Shown: positions 1 through 7,621, numbered from the stretch's first letter. The stretch: DNA of 39,781 bases from Candidatus Taylorbacteria bacterium RIFCSPHIGHO2_12_FULL_45_16 (GCA_001821055.1 MHRT01000005.1:1-39781), one strand, 5' to 3'. Notes: generated by a model from the letters alone, not told the origin. Translations and numbers: made by a program.

Positions 1-834
1 GTTGGCGACTATTGTCCAGTTGACCAAGTTAGTTGAAGACTCCACCCTAGCCAACGCCCCGCGAGCGAATGAGGCGGTGACACACTCATTAGTCATTGCC
101 ACCACAGGAGGAGTATCTAAAGCGTCTCCGAATTGTGTATATCTCCTGGTCTTTCCTCCAGCTTTTATCGTGAATCTGACTTCGTTGGTGCCAAGTGAAT
201 ACCACGGATTCAGGATGACCACATTGTTGGTGGTTCGTTCTGGTGGGAAATACGGCAGGACCGATTCAACTCGTGACCGTGACGATTGGTTGATTGGTGC
301 TGGCCAAGAATTCGTGTAGATGTTTTTGACCTCGACCATGAACTGTTGAAGACCTTGGACAGGGACAATCGCGCAAATGTTGGTCGGGTTGAACGCATTG
401 GCAAAGGTGTTTGATGTTACTGAAGACACGGTGCCAATTTTTGTGTCACATACCAGACTGTTGAATGTGTTTCCAAGACTTTGCTCGCCGAATCCCACAT
501 AAATTCTCCAACGTAGAACTTTATTTGGATCCATTTCGGGTCTGAACTGGCTAAACATCCAAAAAGTGTTGCTGATGGTATACGCCTTGTATGTTGCAAA
601 CGATTGGAATTGTGTGCCTAAGCCAGATGTCCTTGAATCAAATACTCCTGCATTATTCGTGTAATACAGAGTTGTTCCAAATGATTGTCCGTTGATAGTG
701 ACCGCGCCTTCGTTGAGGGCGGTGAAACTTCCAATTGACAACCGTGCTGGTAGTGTCGGCAAATCTACTCCCTCAGTGTCAACAACACAGAGGAAGAACG
801 TGACTACTAGAGTCGCGATGAGAAGATTTCTCAT
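1..834 (-). CDS. Secreted protein, N-terminal part (runs off the window)
   Basis: The minus-strand frame is open from the ATG at 834-832 to base 1, 278 codons without a stop, so the C-terminus lies outside the window. It begins MRNLLIATLVVTFFLCVV, a typical Sec signal peptide of about 20 residues, so the product is exported. The rest is rich in Asn, Thr, Ser and aromatic residues, as in extracellular beta-sheet proteins. Near the window edge it reads SSTNLVNWTIV, a segment I associate with exported repeat proteins of Verrucomicrobia-like bacteria. Only three Cys follow the signal region. A strong ribosome site (AGAAAGGA, about 8 nt before ATG) precedes it, unlike most genes here. Its promoter region carries two matching palindromes. 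Function unknown; export is well supported, the fold is not. Confidence 0.75.
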   Translation of the reverse strand, partial: MRNLLIATLVVTFFLCVVDTEGVDLPTLPARLSIGSFTALNEGAVTINGQSFGTTLYYTNNAGVFDSRTSGLGTQFQSFATYKAYTISNTFWMFSQFRPEMDPNKVLRWRIYVGFGEQSLGNTFNSLVCDTKIGTVSSVTSNTFANAFNPTNICAIVPVQGLQQFMVEVKNIYTNSWPAPINQSSRSRVESVLPYFPPERTTNNVVILNPWYSLGTNEVRFTIKAGGKTRRYTQFGDALDTPPVVAMTNECVTASFARGALARVESSTNLVNWTIVAN

Positions 835-864
835 ATCGTTATCCTTTCTGTACGGTGTTGTTTT

Positions 865-881
865 CCGAGGTGGAACCTCGG
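865..881 (-). other. Hairpin in the 5' UTR of the secreted-protein gene
   Basis: A perfect 7-bp inverted repeat (CCGAGGT and ACCTCGG) with a 3-nt loop lies about 30 nt upstream of the ATG at 834, inside the predicted 5' UTR. No T-run follows on the minus strand, so it is more likely an mRNA stabiliser or translational element than a terminator. Confidence 0.4.
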
Positions 882-897
882 TTCGATATACTTCATC

Positions 898-972
898 TCG
901 TTGTCAACGAAACTAAGCTATCTGATTATAGACTAGCATATATCACAATGATTGTAAAGTAGTTGTCAACTA
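898..972. promoter_or_regulatory. Promoter with two matching palindromic operator candidates
   Basis: Two 13-bp perfect palindromes of form TNGTTGTCAACNA lie at 898-910 and 960-972, 62 bp centre to centre. The upstream one contains the minus-strand -35 candidate TTGACA (969-964). With an 18-nt spacer it pairs with the -10 candidate TGATAT (945-940). The other copy falls about 25-35 nt after the predicted start of transcription. This is the geometry of a repressor that binds two sites and loops DNA; the regulator is unknown. Confidence 0.45.
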
Positions 973-1015
973 TGATCATCTGTGGAGAAGATGGGGATAG
1001 AGGATTATTTTGAGA

Positions 1016-2323
1016 TTATTTGATTCCTGTATAACTCAACGCCATTTTTTGTTCCTTAGTGTCAAATAAAGTGATTTTGAATGGATATGTTTTGCCGAGT
1101 TCCAGCGTTTTGCGGAGTTTTTCTTCTGAACCGAATTCGGAGACATGGACTAGTCCGGCGACTCCTTCTTCAATGGAAGCCAGCGCCCCATGTTTGTTGA
1201 ACTTGATGATGACACCGGTTACCGCCATGTCCTTCTTGTATTTTTTGGCGGCCTCGCTCCACGGATTTGTCTTCATCTGCTTCAGTGAAAGTGAAATTTT
1301 ACCATCCTTGATTTCAATGATCTTTGCGACAATCTTTTGACCGACTTTGACGAAATTGCGCGGGTCATCGACGAGTCCCCAATCAATCTCTGAAATATGT
1401 ATAAGTCCCTCGAGGCCTTCTTCAAGTTTGACGAAGACGCCAAAATCGACGACGCCGGTGACGAGACCGTCAACTTCGTCCCCAACCTCGTACTTGCTGG
1501 CTACTCTCTCTTTTTCTTTGATCTCCTGACCTTTTTCGGAGAAGATAAGCTTGCCTTCTTTGGGATCAGCGGTGATGATGGCCACTTGCATCCTGGTGCC
1601 GACGAACTTTTTGAGTTCTTCTAGGATTTTATCTTTGTCACCGTCGGCGACTTTTGGATAGTGTTCCGATTTGAGTTGTGAAGCGGGGAGAAACCCGACG
1701 ATTCCTTGCCACTCAATCATCAAACCACCCTTGTTAGCTTCTTTGACCAGAAGATCAAGAGTCTTCTTTTCATTGATGGCTATTTCGGCTTCGTTCCAGA
1801 TGAGTGCTTGACGGGCTTCTTTCAACGACAGTTCATAATATCCGTCCTTGTGAGCGGTGTCGACTATCTTGGCTGCGATGACATCACCGATATTGATTTT
1901 CTTGATGACATCGCGGGCAACGATGAATTCGCGGCCGTAGATGATACCGGTGCCAAATGGCGCGAGGTCAATGAAAACCGACGATTTTTCTATGGCTATT
2001 ACTGGTCCTTCTATGAGATCTCCGATGACCGGTGGTTTCTTCATCGTCGCCACAAGACCACCCATGATGCTTGATTTTTGGGCGTCAGTCAGTTCCATGT
2101 CCTCTTTTTTCTTTGCTTCGCCAGCGGATTTGGTCCTCTTGATCTCTGATTTATTGTTGGATTTTGATTCTGAATTTGAAACTATGAAAGTTTTGCGCAC
2201 CTTTGGCGAATAACTCCACGCTATTTTATCTGATGCTTGCACCGGAATTTCGGTGATTGACTCTTTTGTTTCCAGCATTTCACCTTTGCGTCCTACCAGC
2301 GTTTCTTTTAATTTTTTAAACAT
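1016..2323 (-). CDS. rpsA: 30S ribosomal protein S1
   Basis: This 435-residue protein has four S1-type OB-fold RNA-binding domains at roughly residues 100-170, 185-265, 278-350 and 363-434. The third is the most canonical (VTGVVDFGVFVKLEEGLEGLIHISEI). S1 binds mRNA on the 30S subunit and promotes initiation, particularly on mRNAs with weak Shine-Dalgarno sites, which is relevant because most genes here lack one. Four domains is fewer than the six of Escherichia coli S1 but common in other phyla. The first 95 residues are charged and low-complexity, with no recognised domain. The gene is monocistronic on the minus strand and divergent from the gene at 2566. Confidence 0.9.
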   Translation of the reverse strand: MFKKLKETLVGRKGEMLETKESITEIPVQASDKIAWSYSPKVRKTFIVSNSESKSNNKSEIKRTKSAGEAKKKEDMELTDAQKSSIMGGLVATMKKPPVIGDLIEGPVIAIEKSSVFIDLAPFGTGIIYGREFIVARDVIKKINIGDVIAAKIVDTAHKDGYYELSLKEARQALIWNEAEIAINEKKTLDLLVKEANKGGLMIEWQGIVGFLPASQLKSEHYPKVADGDKDKILEELKKFVGTRMQVAIITADPKEGKLIFSEKGQEIKEKERVASKYEVGDEVDGLVTGVVDFGVFVKLEEGLEGLIHISEIDWGLVDDPRNFVKVGQKIVAKIIEIKDGKISLSLKQMKTNPWSEAAKKYKKDMAVTGVIIKFNKHGALASIEEGVAGLVHVSEFGSEEKLRKTLELGKTYPFKITLFDTKEQKMALSYTGIK

Positions 2324-2386
2324 GTTATTTTCGCGCTCCGCTTTTTAAATTATTAATGAATCCATTTGTCTTTGACCAAACGGACC

Positions 2387-2414
2387 GCCCTAGCTTATGG
2401 CTGTAGCGTGTCAA
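2387..2414 (-). promoter_or_regulatory. Possible rpsA promoter
   Basis: On the minus strand TTGACA (2414-2409), a 16-nt spacer and TAGGGC (2392-2387) precede rpsA by about 65 nt. The -35 is perfect and the -10 is weak, so the call is tentative. Confidence 0.35.
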
Positions 2415-2527
2415 GTGCGGGATGACGCGGAATTTGTAAGAGCTAGCAAACAATTTTCGTACCCAATGAATGTACGGGGCCTTTTGCCTTGAGTCTTGAT
2501 AATAACGCAGAGTTGCTTTTTTGTCTA

Positions 2528-2556
2528 TTGGCGGGACCTTTTTTATTTGATAGAGT
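2528..2556 (+). promoter_or_regulatory. Promoter of the MBL-fold gene, extended -10
   Basis: TTGGCG (2528-2533), a 17-nt spacer and TAGAGT (2551-2556) preceded by TGA form an extended -10 promoter. The predicted start is near 2563, three bases before the ATG, so the mRNA would be almost leaderless. Confidence 0.5.
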
Positions 2557-2565
2557 ATTACCATC

Positions 2566-3198
2566 ATGATCATCAACTACCTCGGCGGGCAATTCGTCAA
2601 GATCCAATTCGGCGATACTATCTTGGCCTTCAACCCCATCTCCAAGGATTCCAAACTGAAGCCGGCGAAGTTCGGCGCCGATGTCGTCCTCTCCAGCGTC
2701 AATCATCCGGACATGAATGGTATCGACCAGGTCACATTTGGCGACAAGAAGCCTTTCACTATTTCTGGTCCGGGAGAATACGAAGTCAAAGGAATTTTCA
2801 TCAAAGGTTTCGCCTCCGAGTCGGGCTATGATGGCGAGAAGAGAATCAACACTATATATACGGTCGCGCTCGAAGGCATGAACATTTGTTTTTTGGGCGC
2901 ATTGAATACCAGCGAATTGCCGAAAGAAGCTGATGAGGGAATAGACGCAGTGGACATTCTATTTGTGCCGATCAGTGGCGATGGTGTCTTGGATCCAGCC
3001 AAGGCCTACAAGTTGGCGGTTTCGATTGGTCCGAAGATTATCATTCCGGTGAATTACGGCGACAGTGGCGACAAGGATGCCCTGAAGAAATTTTTGAAGG
3101 AAGCCGGTGAAAACCCAAAGCCGGAGCCGAAGTTGACGCTCAAAAAGAAGGACTTGGAAGGGAAGGAAGCTGATGTGGTGGTTTTGGAGAGGGAATAA
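2566..3198 (+). CDS. MBL-fold protein with degraded metal site
   Basis: This 210-residue protein resembles the Zn-dependent hydrolase-like subgroup of the metallo-beta-lactamase fold: GGQFVKIQFGDTILAFNP near the N-terminus, then ADVVLSS, SGPGEYEVKGIFIKG and ICFLG. The metal motif, normally THxHxDH, reads SVNHPDM around residues 44-50, so two of its three histidines are replaced, and the usual GD after the central strand is GA. Metal binding and catalysis are therefore doubtful. Such proteins recur in Patescibacteria and their role is unknown. The ATG at 2566 fits the promoter just upstream. The small membrane-protein gene follows after 46 bp with its own promoter. Confidence 0.75.
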   Translation: MIINYLGGQFVKIQFGDTILAFNPISKDSKLKPAKFGADVVLSSVNHPDMNGIDQVTFGDKKPFTISGPGEYEVKGIFIKGFASESGYDGEKRINTIYTVALEGMNICFLGALNTSELPKEADEGIDAVDILFVPISGDGVLDPAKAYKLAVSIGPKIIIPVNYGDSGDKDALKKFLKEAGENPKPEPKLTLKKKDLEGKEADVVVLERE

Positions 3199-3204
3199 TT
3201 CAGC

Positions 3205-3232
3205 TTGCGCAGAAAGACTGCAGTGTTAGAAT
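3205..3232 (+). promoter_or_regulatory. Promoter of the small membrane-protein gene
   Basis: TTGCGC (3205-3210), a 16-nt spacer and TAGAAT (3227-3232), with TG one base upstream of the -10, precede the ATG at 3245 by 12 bases. Confidence 0.5.
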
Positions 3233-3244
3233 TAACCTGTAAAT

Positions 3245-3544
3245 ATGGCCTTACAAACTACCCTCGAAAACCTCCGTGCTAAGCCAGAACACATCCGCAA
3301 GCGTGTAGCTTTCTGGACTTCTTTCGGCATCACAGCCATCATCTTCGCATTCTGGCTGGCTTCATTCTCCATAACAGGTAGCACGGCGAATACAGCCGTC
3401 GCCACTGCTGTCGCCAAAGCCGGCAATCCTGGAAGCTCACTCATTGCTGGTGTCGGAAACTTTTTTGTTGATATCAAAGAAATGATTTTTGGCGCCAGGA
3501 AGATCAAGTATAGCGAAGTGGAGGTTAGGGCGGGGGATAGGTGA
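3245..3544 (+). CDS. Small single-span membrane protein
   Basis: A 99-residue protein with a basic N-terminus (KPEHIRKR at about 14-21), one hydrophobic segment at about 22-44, an Ala/Thr/Val-rich stretch, and a C-terminal soluble tail with FFVDIKEMIFG. This suggests an inner-membrane protein with a short cytoplasmic N-terminus. I do not recognise a family with known function. Its last codons overlap the 3' end of the convergent RAYT gene and the left palindrome (3542-3577), so the REP-like unit inserted at or very near its stop codon and may have supplied the final residues. Confidence 0.65.
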   Translation: MALQTTLENLRAKPEHIRKRVAFWTSFGITAIIFAFWLASFSITGSTANTAVATAVAKAGNPGSSLIAGVGNFFVDIKEMIFGARKIKYSEVEVRAGDR

Positions 3545-4118
3545 GGTCGGACCTCCAGATCTGGAGGTCCGACCTCAAGATAGAGCTCTGCTGCCGAATT
3601 TCGCCTAAATAATCTTTGAAACTGGAATATTCATATGTTTTTGAATATTCAATTGCTTCATTACTAAATTCTTGTCTCGATTCTCTTGTAAGATTTGGAC
3701 TCTCAATTCCAAATGGATTTAGATGAATGTAATTTATGAGGATGCGGAGATACTCCTCATCCATAACGGATTTAGCTTTGTATTTTCCTTGGAATATAGT
3801 TCCTGAATGTTTGTATTTGATATTGTAGTACATTGAATAACCGGTGCATATTTTCCTAATAAAGCGTGTCATTCCATCAGGGACGCACTCTCTTAGTGCG
3901 ATATGAAAATGGTTTGGCATTAGGCAATAAGCTACAATTTCTACTAGCATTTTTTCACGATATATTTTGAAAATACTTATTTCTGCGTGGTCTGCCAGTT
4001 GAAATGGATTGTGATTATTTCCTATATATAATAAATACAGAAAACGCCAATAATCTTGTTGATCATTGAAAATAAGTGCCCTATGAGCGCCTCGATTGTA
4101 TATGTGGTAATAGTCCAT
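3525..4118 (-). CDS. REP-associated tyrosine transposase (RAYT, Y1/HUH family)
   Basis: A 197-residue Y1_Tnp-family protein starting MDYYHIYNRG. The HUH motif is MPNHFH (H70, H72), and the nicking tyrosine is probably Y130 in INYIHLNP. RAYTs are single-strand DNA endonucleases that recognise REP palindromes as hairpins; they descend from IS200/IS605 transposases and are usually domesticated. Near-identical palindromes lie directly at its start codon (4119-4160) and over its last codons (3542-3577), so the left palindrome encodes part of the C-terminus. A response-regulator-type promoter lies just upstream at 4157-4211. No good ribosome site is present except a GGAGG buried in the hairpin stem. 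Length is normal for the family and the motifs are intact, so it may be active. Confidence 0.88.
   Translation of the reverse strand: MDYYHIYNRGAHRALIFNDQQDYWRFLYLLYIGNNHNPFQLADHAEISIFKIYREKMLVEIVAYCLMPNHFHIALRECVPDGMTRFIRKICTGYSMYYNIKYKHSGTIFQGKYKAKSVMDEEYLRILINYIHLNPFGIESPNLTRESRQEFSNEAIEYSKTYEYSSFKDYLGEIRQQSSILRSDLQIWRSDLTYPPP
3542..3577. repeat. Left REP-like palindrome of the RAYT unit
   Basis: A perfect 36-bp palindrome centred on CCAGATCTGG, with no loop. It overlaps the last codons of both the plus-strand membrane-protein gene and the minus-strand RAYT gene. It matches the palindrome at 4119-4160 at all but one position of the shared core. RAYT-associated REP sequences have this arrangement. 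Confidence 0.85.
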
Positions 4119-4160
4119 CGGTGAGGTCGAACCTCCAGATCTGGAGGTCCGACCTCACCG
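4119..4160. repeat. Right REP-like palindrome of the RAYT unit
   Basis: A 42-bp palindrome with one mismatched pair (4130 against 4149), same core as 3542-3577. It ends exactly against the RAYT start codon and overlaps the -10 region of its promoter, so the RAYT mRNA would begin inside the palindrome. Folding could hide the only GGAGG near the start, giving a built-in brake on translation. Confidence 0.85.
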
Positions 4161-4211
4161 TATCAGATAGCGATAAAGATTCGCTGAAGAAGTGATAAAG
4201 TTTTGCTGAAG
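4157..4211 (-). promoter_or_regulatory. RAYT promoter: four 11-bp-spaced boxes plus extended -10
   Basis: Read on the minus strand: CTTCAG (4211-4206), CTTTAT (4200-4195), CTTCAG (4189-4184), CTTTAT (4178-4173), each 11 bp apart, then exactly 7 nt, then TGATACGGT (4165-4157). No -35 consensus is present. Tandem 11-bp head-to-tail repeats beside a poor -10 are the classical target of OmpR/PhoB-family activators. The same layout occurs at 10008-10062 and 15193-15236, and 29 bases (4187-4215) recur exactly at 10038-10066. Confidence 0.65.
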
Positions 4212-4220
4212 TTGTAGATA

Positions 4221-4258
4221 AAAAAAGACCGCAGGCGACAGGGTTTGTCGCGCGCGGT
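4221..4258 (-). terminator. Intrinsic terminator of the gene at 4279-4743
   Basis: On the minus strand a 13-bp stem with one mismatch and one G-U pair (4258-4246 with 4240-4228) and a 5-nt loop is followed by a run of seven T. It lies about 20 nt after the stop codon. Confidence 0.8.
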
Positions 4259-4278
4259 GAGATGTTGGAGAAAACAAG

Positions 4279-4743
4279 CTAGTCAATTTCTGCGACGCTT
4301 TTTTTGAGTGAAGCGGCGAATTGGTTCTGACTGATTCTGGCGATGGCGTTAAATTCAATATTATCGAGTTCGCCGACATCGTGTGCGATTACCAATGTGC
4401 ATGCCTCGTCCCATTCCTCCGGTAATCCAGAGAAGGAGAAGATGAATTGCGACGATCGGATAGCCCCGCCCCACATATCTTCTCTTGGGTTACGACTTTG
4501 CCAACTACTCACGTGCTGAGAATGTTTGGATAGACGGACCGCCTTCTCTTGCGCAAACTGAGCATACTTTGGTTTTTTCTTGTCAGGCACTTGCCCAATC
4601 TGAGTAAGAGTGATGAGCTGACCAAGATTGTCGGTTACGCATAAGTAGCCACCTTTTCTGTTGCTTTTTCCGATGAGATCACAAGCAATCTCGATCGCGT
4701 CGAATGCACATGCAATGGTATCTACAATCCTTGTTCTTTTCAT
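4279..4743 (-). CDS. Uncharacterised protein, possibly GlcG/HbpS-like
   Basis: A 154-residue protein without signal peptide or membrane segment. Visible features: GGYLCVTDNLGQLITL at about 31-46, a Lys-rich loop followed by YAQFAQEKAVRLSKH, then GGAIRSSQFIFSFSGLPEEWDEA. The order (a D..G strand, a KA-containing helix, a Gly-rich turn, an SG followed by DEA helix) recalls the GlcG/HbpS (DUF336) fold, but this is a weak, unaided comparison and the function is unknown. It is monocistronic, with a good promoter (4808-4780) shared back-to-back with gyrA and a strong terminator. Confidence 0.6.
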   Translation of the reverse strand: MKRTRIVDTIACAFDAIEIACDLIGKSNRKGGYLCVTDNLGQLITLTQIGQVPDKKKPKYAQFAQEKAVRLSKHSQHVSSWQSRNPREDMWGGAIRSSQFIFSFSGLPEEWDEACTLVIAHDVGELDNIEFNAIARISQNQFAASLKKSVAEID

Positions 4744-4779
4744 AATCTTCCGAATTCATTGTTTTGGAACTTCATGTCG

Positions 4780-4808
4780 ATATAAACATAATTGTTGTTT
4801 ATAGTCAA
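4780..4808 (-). promoter_or_regulatory. Promoter of the 4279-4743 gene
   Basis: Minus strand TTGACT (4808-4803), 17-nt spacer, TTATAT (4785-4780) with an upstream TG. Divergent from, and abutting, the gyrA promoter. Confidence 0.65.
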
Positions 4809-4809
4809 G

Positions 4810-4838
4810 CTGACACCTCACCTCATTTTTGTTACAAT
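4810..4838 (+). promoter_or_regulatory. gyrA promoter
   Basis: CTGACA (4810-4815), a 17-nt spacer and TACAAT (4833-4838), with TG upstream of the -10. The predicted start near 4845 leaves a leader of about 88 nt containing the stem-loop at 4854-4909. Confidence 0.7.
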
Positions 4839-4853
4839 ATGAGTTAATTAAAC

Positions 4854-4909
4854 AAAGGAACTAGATAACAATTCGGCAGTATGTGAATGAATTGTTGAAT
4901 GGTTCCTTT
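4854..4909 (+). promoter_or_regulatory. Nested stem-loop in the gyrA leader
   Basis: Two perfect 8-bp stems are nested: AAAGGAAC (4854-4861) with GTTCCTTT (4902-4909), and AACAATTC (4867-4874) with GAATTGTT (4889-4896). They are separated by a symmetric 5x5 internal loop and closed by a 14-nt loop. It ends 23 nt before the gyrA ATG. There is no T-run, so a role in mRNA stability or translation is more likely than termination. Confidence 0.6.
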
Positions 4910-4932
4910 ATTAAATTGTTGAATTTTATATC

Positions 4933-7470
4933 ATGGCCAAGAAGCAGGACAAAATCAGCGCGGAACTGGAACCGACAGCACGTGGAGCGGGCGCCGGTGT
5001 TGTGGCACGCAACATCACCACCGAGATGCGCGAGTCATTTCTTGACTACGCCATGTCCGTCATCACCGATCGTGCGCTTCCAGATGTGCGTGACGGTCTC
5101 AAACCGGTGCATCGCCGTATCCTCTACGCCATGCATGAGAAGGGTCTGACATTCTCCGCCAAGTTCCGCAAGTCCGCAGTCGTCGTCGGAGATGTGCTCG
5201 GTAACTATCACCCCCATGGCGACGTGGCTGTCTATGATTCCATGGTCAAAATGGCCCAGGATTTCACCATGCGCTATCCGCTCATTCAGGGACAGGGAAA
5301 CTTCGGCACGGTTGACGGCGACTCCGCCGCCGCCATGCGTTACACCGAGGCCAAAATGGCCCGTGTTTCCGCCGAACTTCTTCGCGACATGGACAAGAAA
5401 ACCGTTGATTTTCGTCCAAACTATGATGGCACACGTCAAGAGCCGACTGTATTGCCGACCGCGGTTCCGAATCTTTTGTTGAATGGCACGCTCGGTATCG
5501 CCGTCGGTATGGCCACCAACATCGCTCCGCACAATCTTCGCGAAGTTATTGATGCGACTATTCATCTGGTTGATAACAGTGATGCAACCACAGAAGATCT
5601 TTTTGCATTCATCAAAGGTCCTGATTTTCCAACCGGCGCCGTCATCTATGGCGAGAAAGACATTCATCACGCATACGCCACTGGCCGTGGTGGCGTGACA
5701 GTTCGCGGTGAGGCCGAGATAGTCGAAGATAAAAAAGGCCAGTATCAGATCGTCATTTCCTCCATTCCATACCGTGTCAATAAATCCGAACTGATCATCA
5801 AGATGGCGGACCTAGTTCGTGAGAAAGTCGTTGAGGGCGTGAAAGGTCTGCGTGATGAATCAGACAAAGAGATGCGCATCGTTCTTGATCTCAAGAATGG
5901 CGCCTATCCGGAGAAGATTTTGAACTTGCTTTACAAGCATACTCAGCTCGAAGAAGCTTTTCATATGAACATGGTGGCATTGGTCCATGGCGTGCCGCAG
6001 ACGCTCTCCATCAAATCTTTCTTGGAAGAGTTCGTCGAGCATCGCATCGAAGTCATCCGCCGCCGGACTAAATTTGACCTCGATGCCGCTGAAGCTCGCG
6101 AACACATTTTGCTCGGATTAAGAAAAGCTCTTGATCATATTGATGAAATAATCAAACTCATTCGCGCTTCAACTGATGTAGCTGATGCTCATGCCGGATT
6201 GATGAAACAATTCAAGTTTAGTGACAAGCAAGCCACAGCGATTCTCGAAATGCGTTTGCAGAAACTGGCTGGCCTGGAACGAAAGAAAGTTTTGGATGAG
6301 CTCAAAGAAGTTCAGACGCTCATCGAAGAATTGAGGAGCATTTTGGGCAGTGAGAAGAAAGTTCGCACCATCATCAAAACCGAACTTGGCCAGATCAAGG
6401 AGAAATATGGTGATGATCGCCGAACCAAGATTATCAAACACGGCGTCAAGGAATTCAATCCCGAAGATTTGATTGCTGATGAAGAGTCTGTGCTGGTTCT
6501 GACCAAAGGTGGCTATGTCAAACGCACCAATCCGGATGAGTACCGCAAGCAGAAACGCGGCGGTGTCGGCGTGGTTGATCTGGATACAAAGGAGGAGGAT
6601 TTCATTTCCCATCTTGTCTTTGCTTCAACTCACAATGATCTCCTGTTCTTTTCTGACAAAGGTAAGGCCTATCAGATCAAGATGTATGACATTCCGGAAG
6701 GCAAGCGGGCCACCAAGGGCAAGTCGTTGATGAATTTCCTGTCTCTGGCTGAAGGCGAGCATGTGACTTCTATTTTGCCGATGCCCAAGAATAAAAAGGA
6801 GGCTGAAGGACTTTCACTTATGATGGTCACCAAAGGCGGTACAGGCAAAAAATGTTCAGCTACTCATTTCAAAGACGTCCGCCGTTCCGGTTTGATCGCT
6901 ATCACGTTGGACGTCGGTGACGAGCTCATCTCTGCTTCTTTTGTTTCCAAAAATGACACTATCACCATCGCCACCAAAGAAGGCCAGTCAATCCGTTTTG
7001 CCGAAGATGATGTCCGCGAAATGGGCCGCAATGCCGCCGGTGTTCGCGTCATCAAGCTCGGCTCCGCCTCTCCTTCGCGAAATGCTTCTGAGGAGCGAGG
7101 CAAGGCTTCGGCGGACAAGAAAGGCGACCACGTTATTTCCGCCGATGTTGTTTCCAAAGATGCCAAGAATCCAGCTCTCTTCGTTATGGGTGCCAACGGC
7201 TATGGCAAAAAGACCAAGCTCGATGAATACAAAGTCCAGAACCGTGGCGGTTCCGGCATTCTCACTATGAATGTTACCGCCAAGACCGGTCCGCTCATCG
7301 CCGCCAAGGTCGTGACTGATGATGAGGAGGAGGTAGTCGCCATGTCAAAGAAGTCGCAGGTCATCCGCGTTGACCTCAAAGAAATCCCTACATTGTCGCG
7401 CGCTACGCAGGGTGTGAGGGTCATGAAGCTCCGCGAAGGGGATAATCTGGCGAGTTTGATTTGTTTGTAA
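4933..7470 (+). CDS. gyrA: DNA gyrase subunit A
   Basis: 845 residues. The N-terminal breakage-reunion domain contains the catalytic tyrosine Y137 in [10 protein letters not shown]. The C-terminal beta-pinwheel contains a GyrA box, QKRGGVG at 540-546, marking it as gyrase rather than topoisomerase IV. With GyrB it introduces negative supercoils. The quinolone-region motif reads [10 protein letters not shown]: Val stands where E. coli has Ser83, while Asp87 is kept. Between VRVIKL and [10 protein letters not shown] in the pinwheel, about residues 710-729 are an in-frame insertion encoded by the palindromic element at 7065-7114. The ATG at 4933 has no Shine-Dalgarno site. gyrB begins near the far end of the window, so the two genes are not an operon here. 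Confidence 0.96.
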   Translation: MAKKQDKISAELEPTARGAGAGVVARNITTEMRESFLDYAMSVITDRALPDVRDGLKPVHRRILYAMHEKGLTFSAKFRKSAVVVGDVLGNYHPHGDVAVYDSMVKMAQDFTMRYPLIQGQGNFGTVDGDSAAAMRYTEAKMARVSAELLRDMDKKTVDFRPNYDGTRQEPTVLPTAVPNLLLNGTLGIAVGMATNIAPHNLREVIDATIHLVDNSDATTEDLFAFIKGPDFPTGAVIYGEKDIHHAYATGRGGVTVRGEAEIVEDKKGQYQIVISSIPYRVNKSELIIKMADLVREKVVEGVKGLRDESDKEMRIVLDLKNGAYPEKILNLLYKHTQLEEAFHMNMVALVHGVPQTLSIKSFLEEFVEHRIEVIRRRTKFDLDAAEAREHILLGLRKALDHIDEIIKLIRASTDVADAHAGLMKQFKFSDKQATAILEMRLQKLAGLERKKVLDELKEVQTLIEELRSILGSEKKVRTIIKTELGQIKEKYGDDRRTKIIKHGVKEFNPEDLIADEESVLVLTKGGYVKRTNPDEYRKQKRGGVGVVDLDTKEEDFISHLVFASTHNDLLFFSDKGKAYQIKMYDIPEGKRATKGKSLMNFLSLAEGEHVTSILPMPKNKKEAEGLSLMMVTKGGTGKKCSATHFKDVRRSGLIAITLDVGDELISASFVSKNDTITIATKEGQSIRFAEDDVREMGRNAAGVRVIKLGSASPSRNASEERGKASADKKGDHVISADVVSKDAKNPALFVMGANGYGKKTKLDEYKVQNRGGSGILTMNVTAKTGPLIAAKVVTDDEEEVVAMSKKSQVIRVDLKEIPTLSRATQGVRVMKLREGDNLASLICL
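7065..7114 (+). repeat. Palindromic insertion element, copy 1 (inside gyrA)
   Basis: A 50-bp GC-rich segment that matches, in reverse complement, 13368-13417 inside rplC at 48 of 50 positions. It adds about 19 residues (including [16 protein letters not shown]) to the GyrA pinwheel without breaking the frame. The behaviour matches Rickettsia palindromic elements, which insert in frame in essential genes. Confidence 0.85.
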
Positions 7471-7475
7471 GAACG

Positions 7476-7595
7476 ATGGGTACAAAATTTCCAAATGAAT
7501 ATGATCCAAAAGGCCACGGACTTATTCTGGGTTTCTTTTTCATTATTCTTATTCCGATTTTGGTAGTAATGTACGTTTCCTTTTTTAGAAATTAA
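7476..7595 (+). CDS. 39-residue single-span membrane peptide
   Basis: A short frame starts at ATG 7476, five bases after the gyrA stop, and ends at TAA 7593-7595. The product has a polar N-terminus (MGTKFPNEYDPKGHG), a hydrophobic stretch of about 20 residues (LILGFFFIILIPILVVMY) and a short basic end (FFRN): a classical single-pass small membrane protein. The codon pattern and clear polar-hydrophobic-basic layout argue that it is real. It probably shares the gyrA transcript. Function unknown. Confidence 0.55.
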   Translation: MGTKFPNEYDPKGHGLILGFFFIILIPILVVMYVSFFRN

Positions 7596-7621
7596 GTTAT
7601 ATTTACGTTTTTGTTTTAATC

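Noticed and set aside
2325-2576. An 83-codon basic open frame directly upstream of rpsA on the minus strand
   Set aside because: No family resemblance, overlaps the start of the opposite-strand MBL gene and the promoter regions of both genes; better explained as the rpsA leader.
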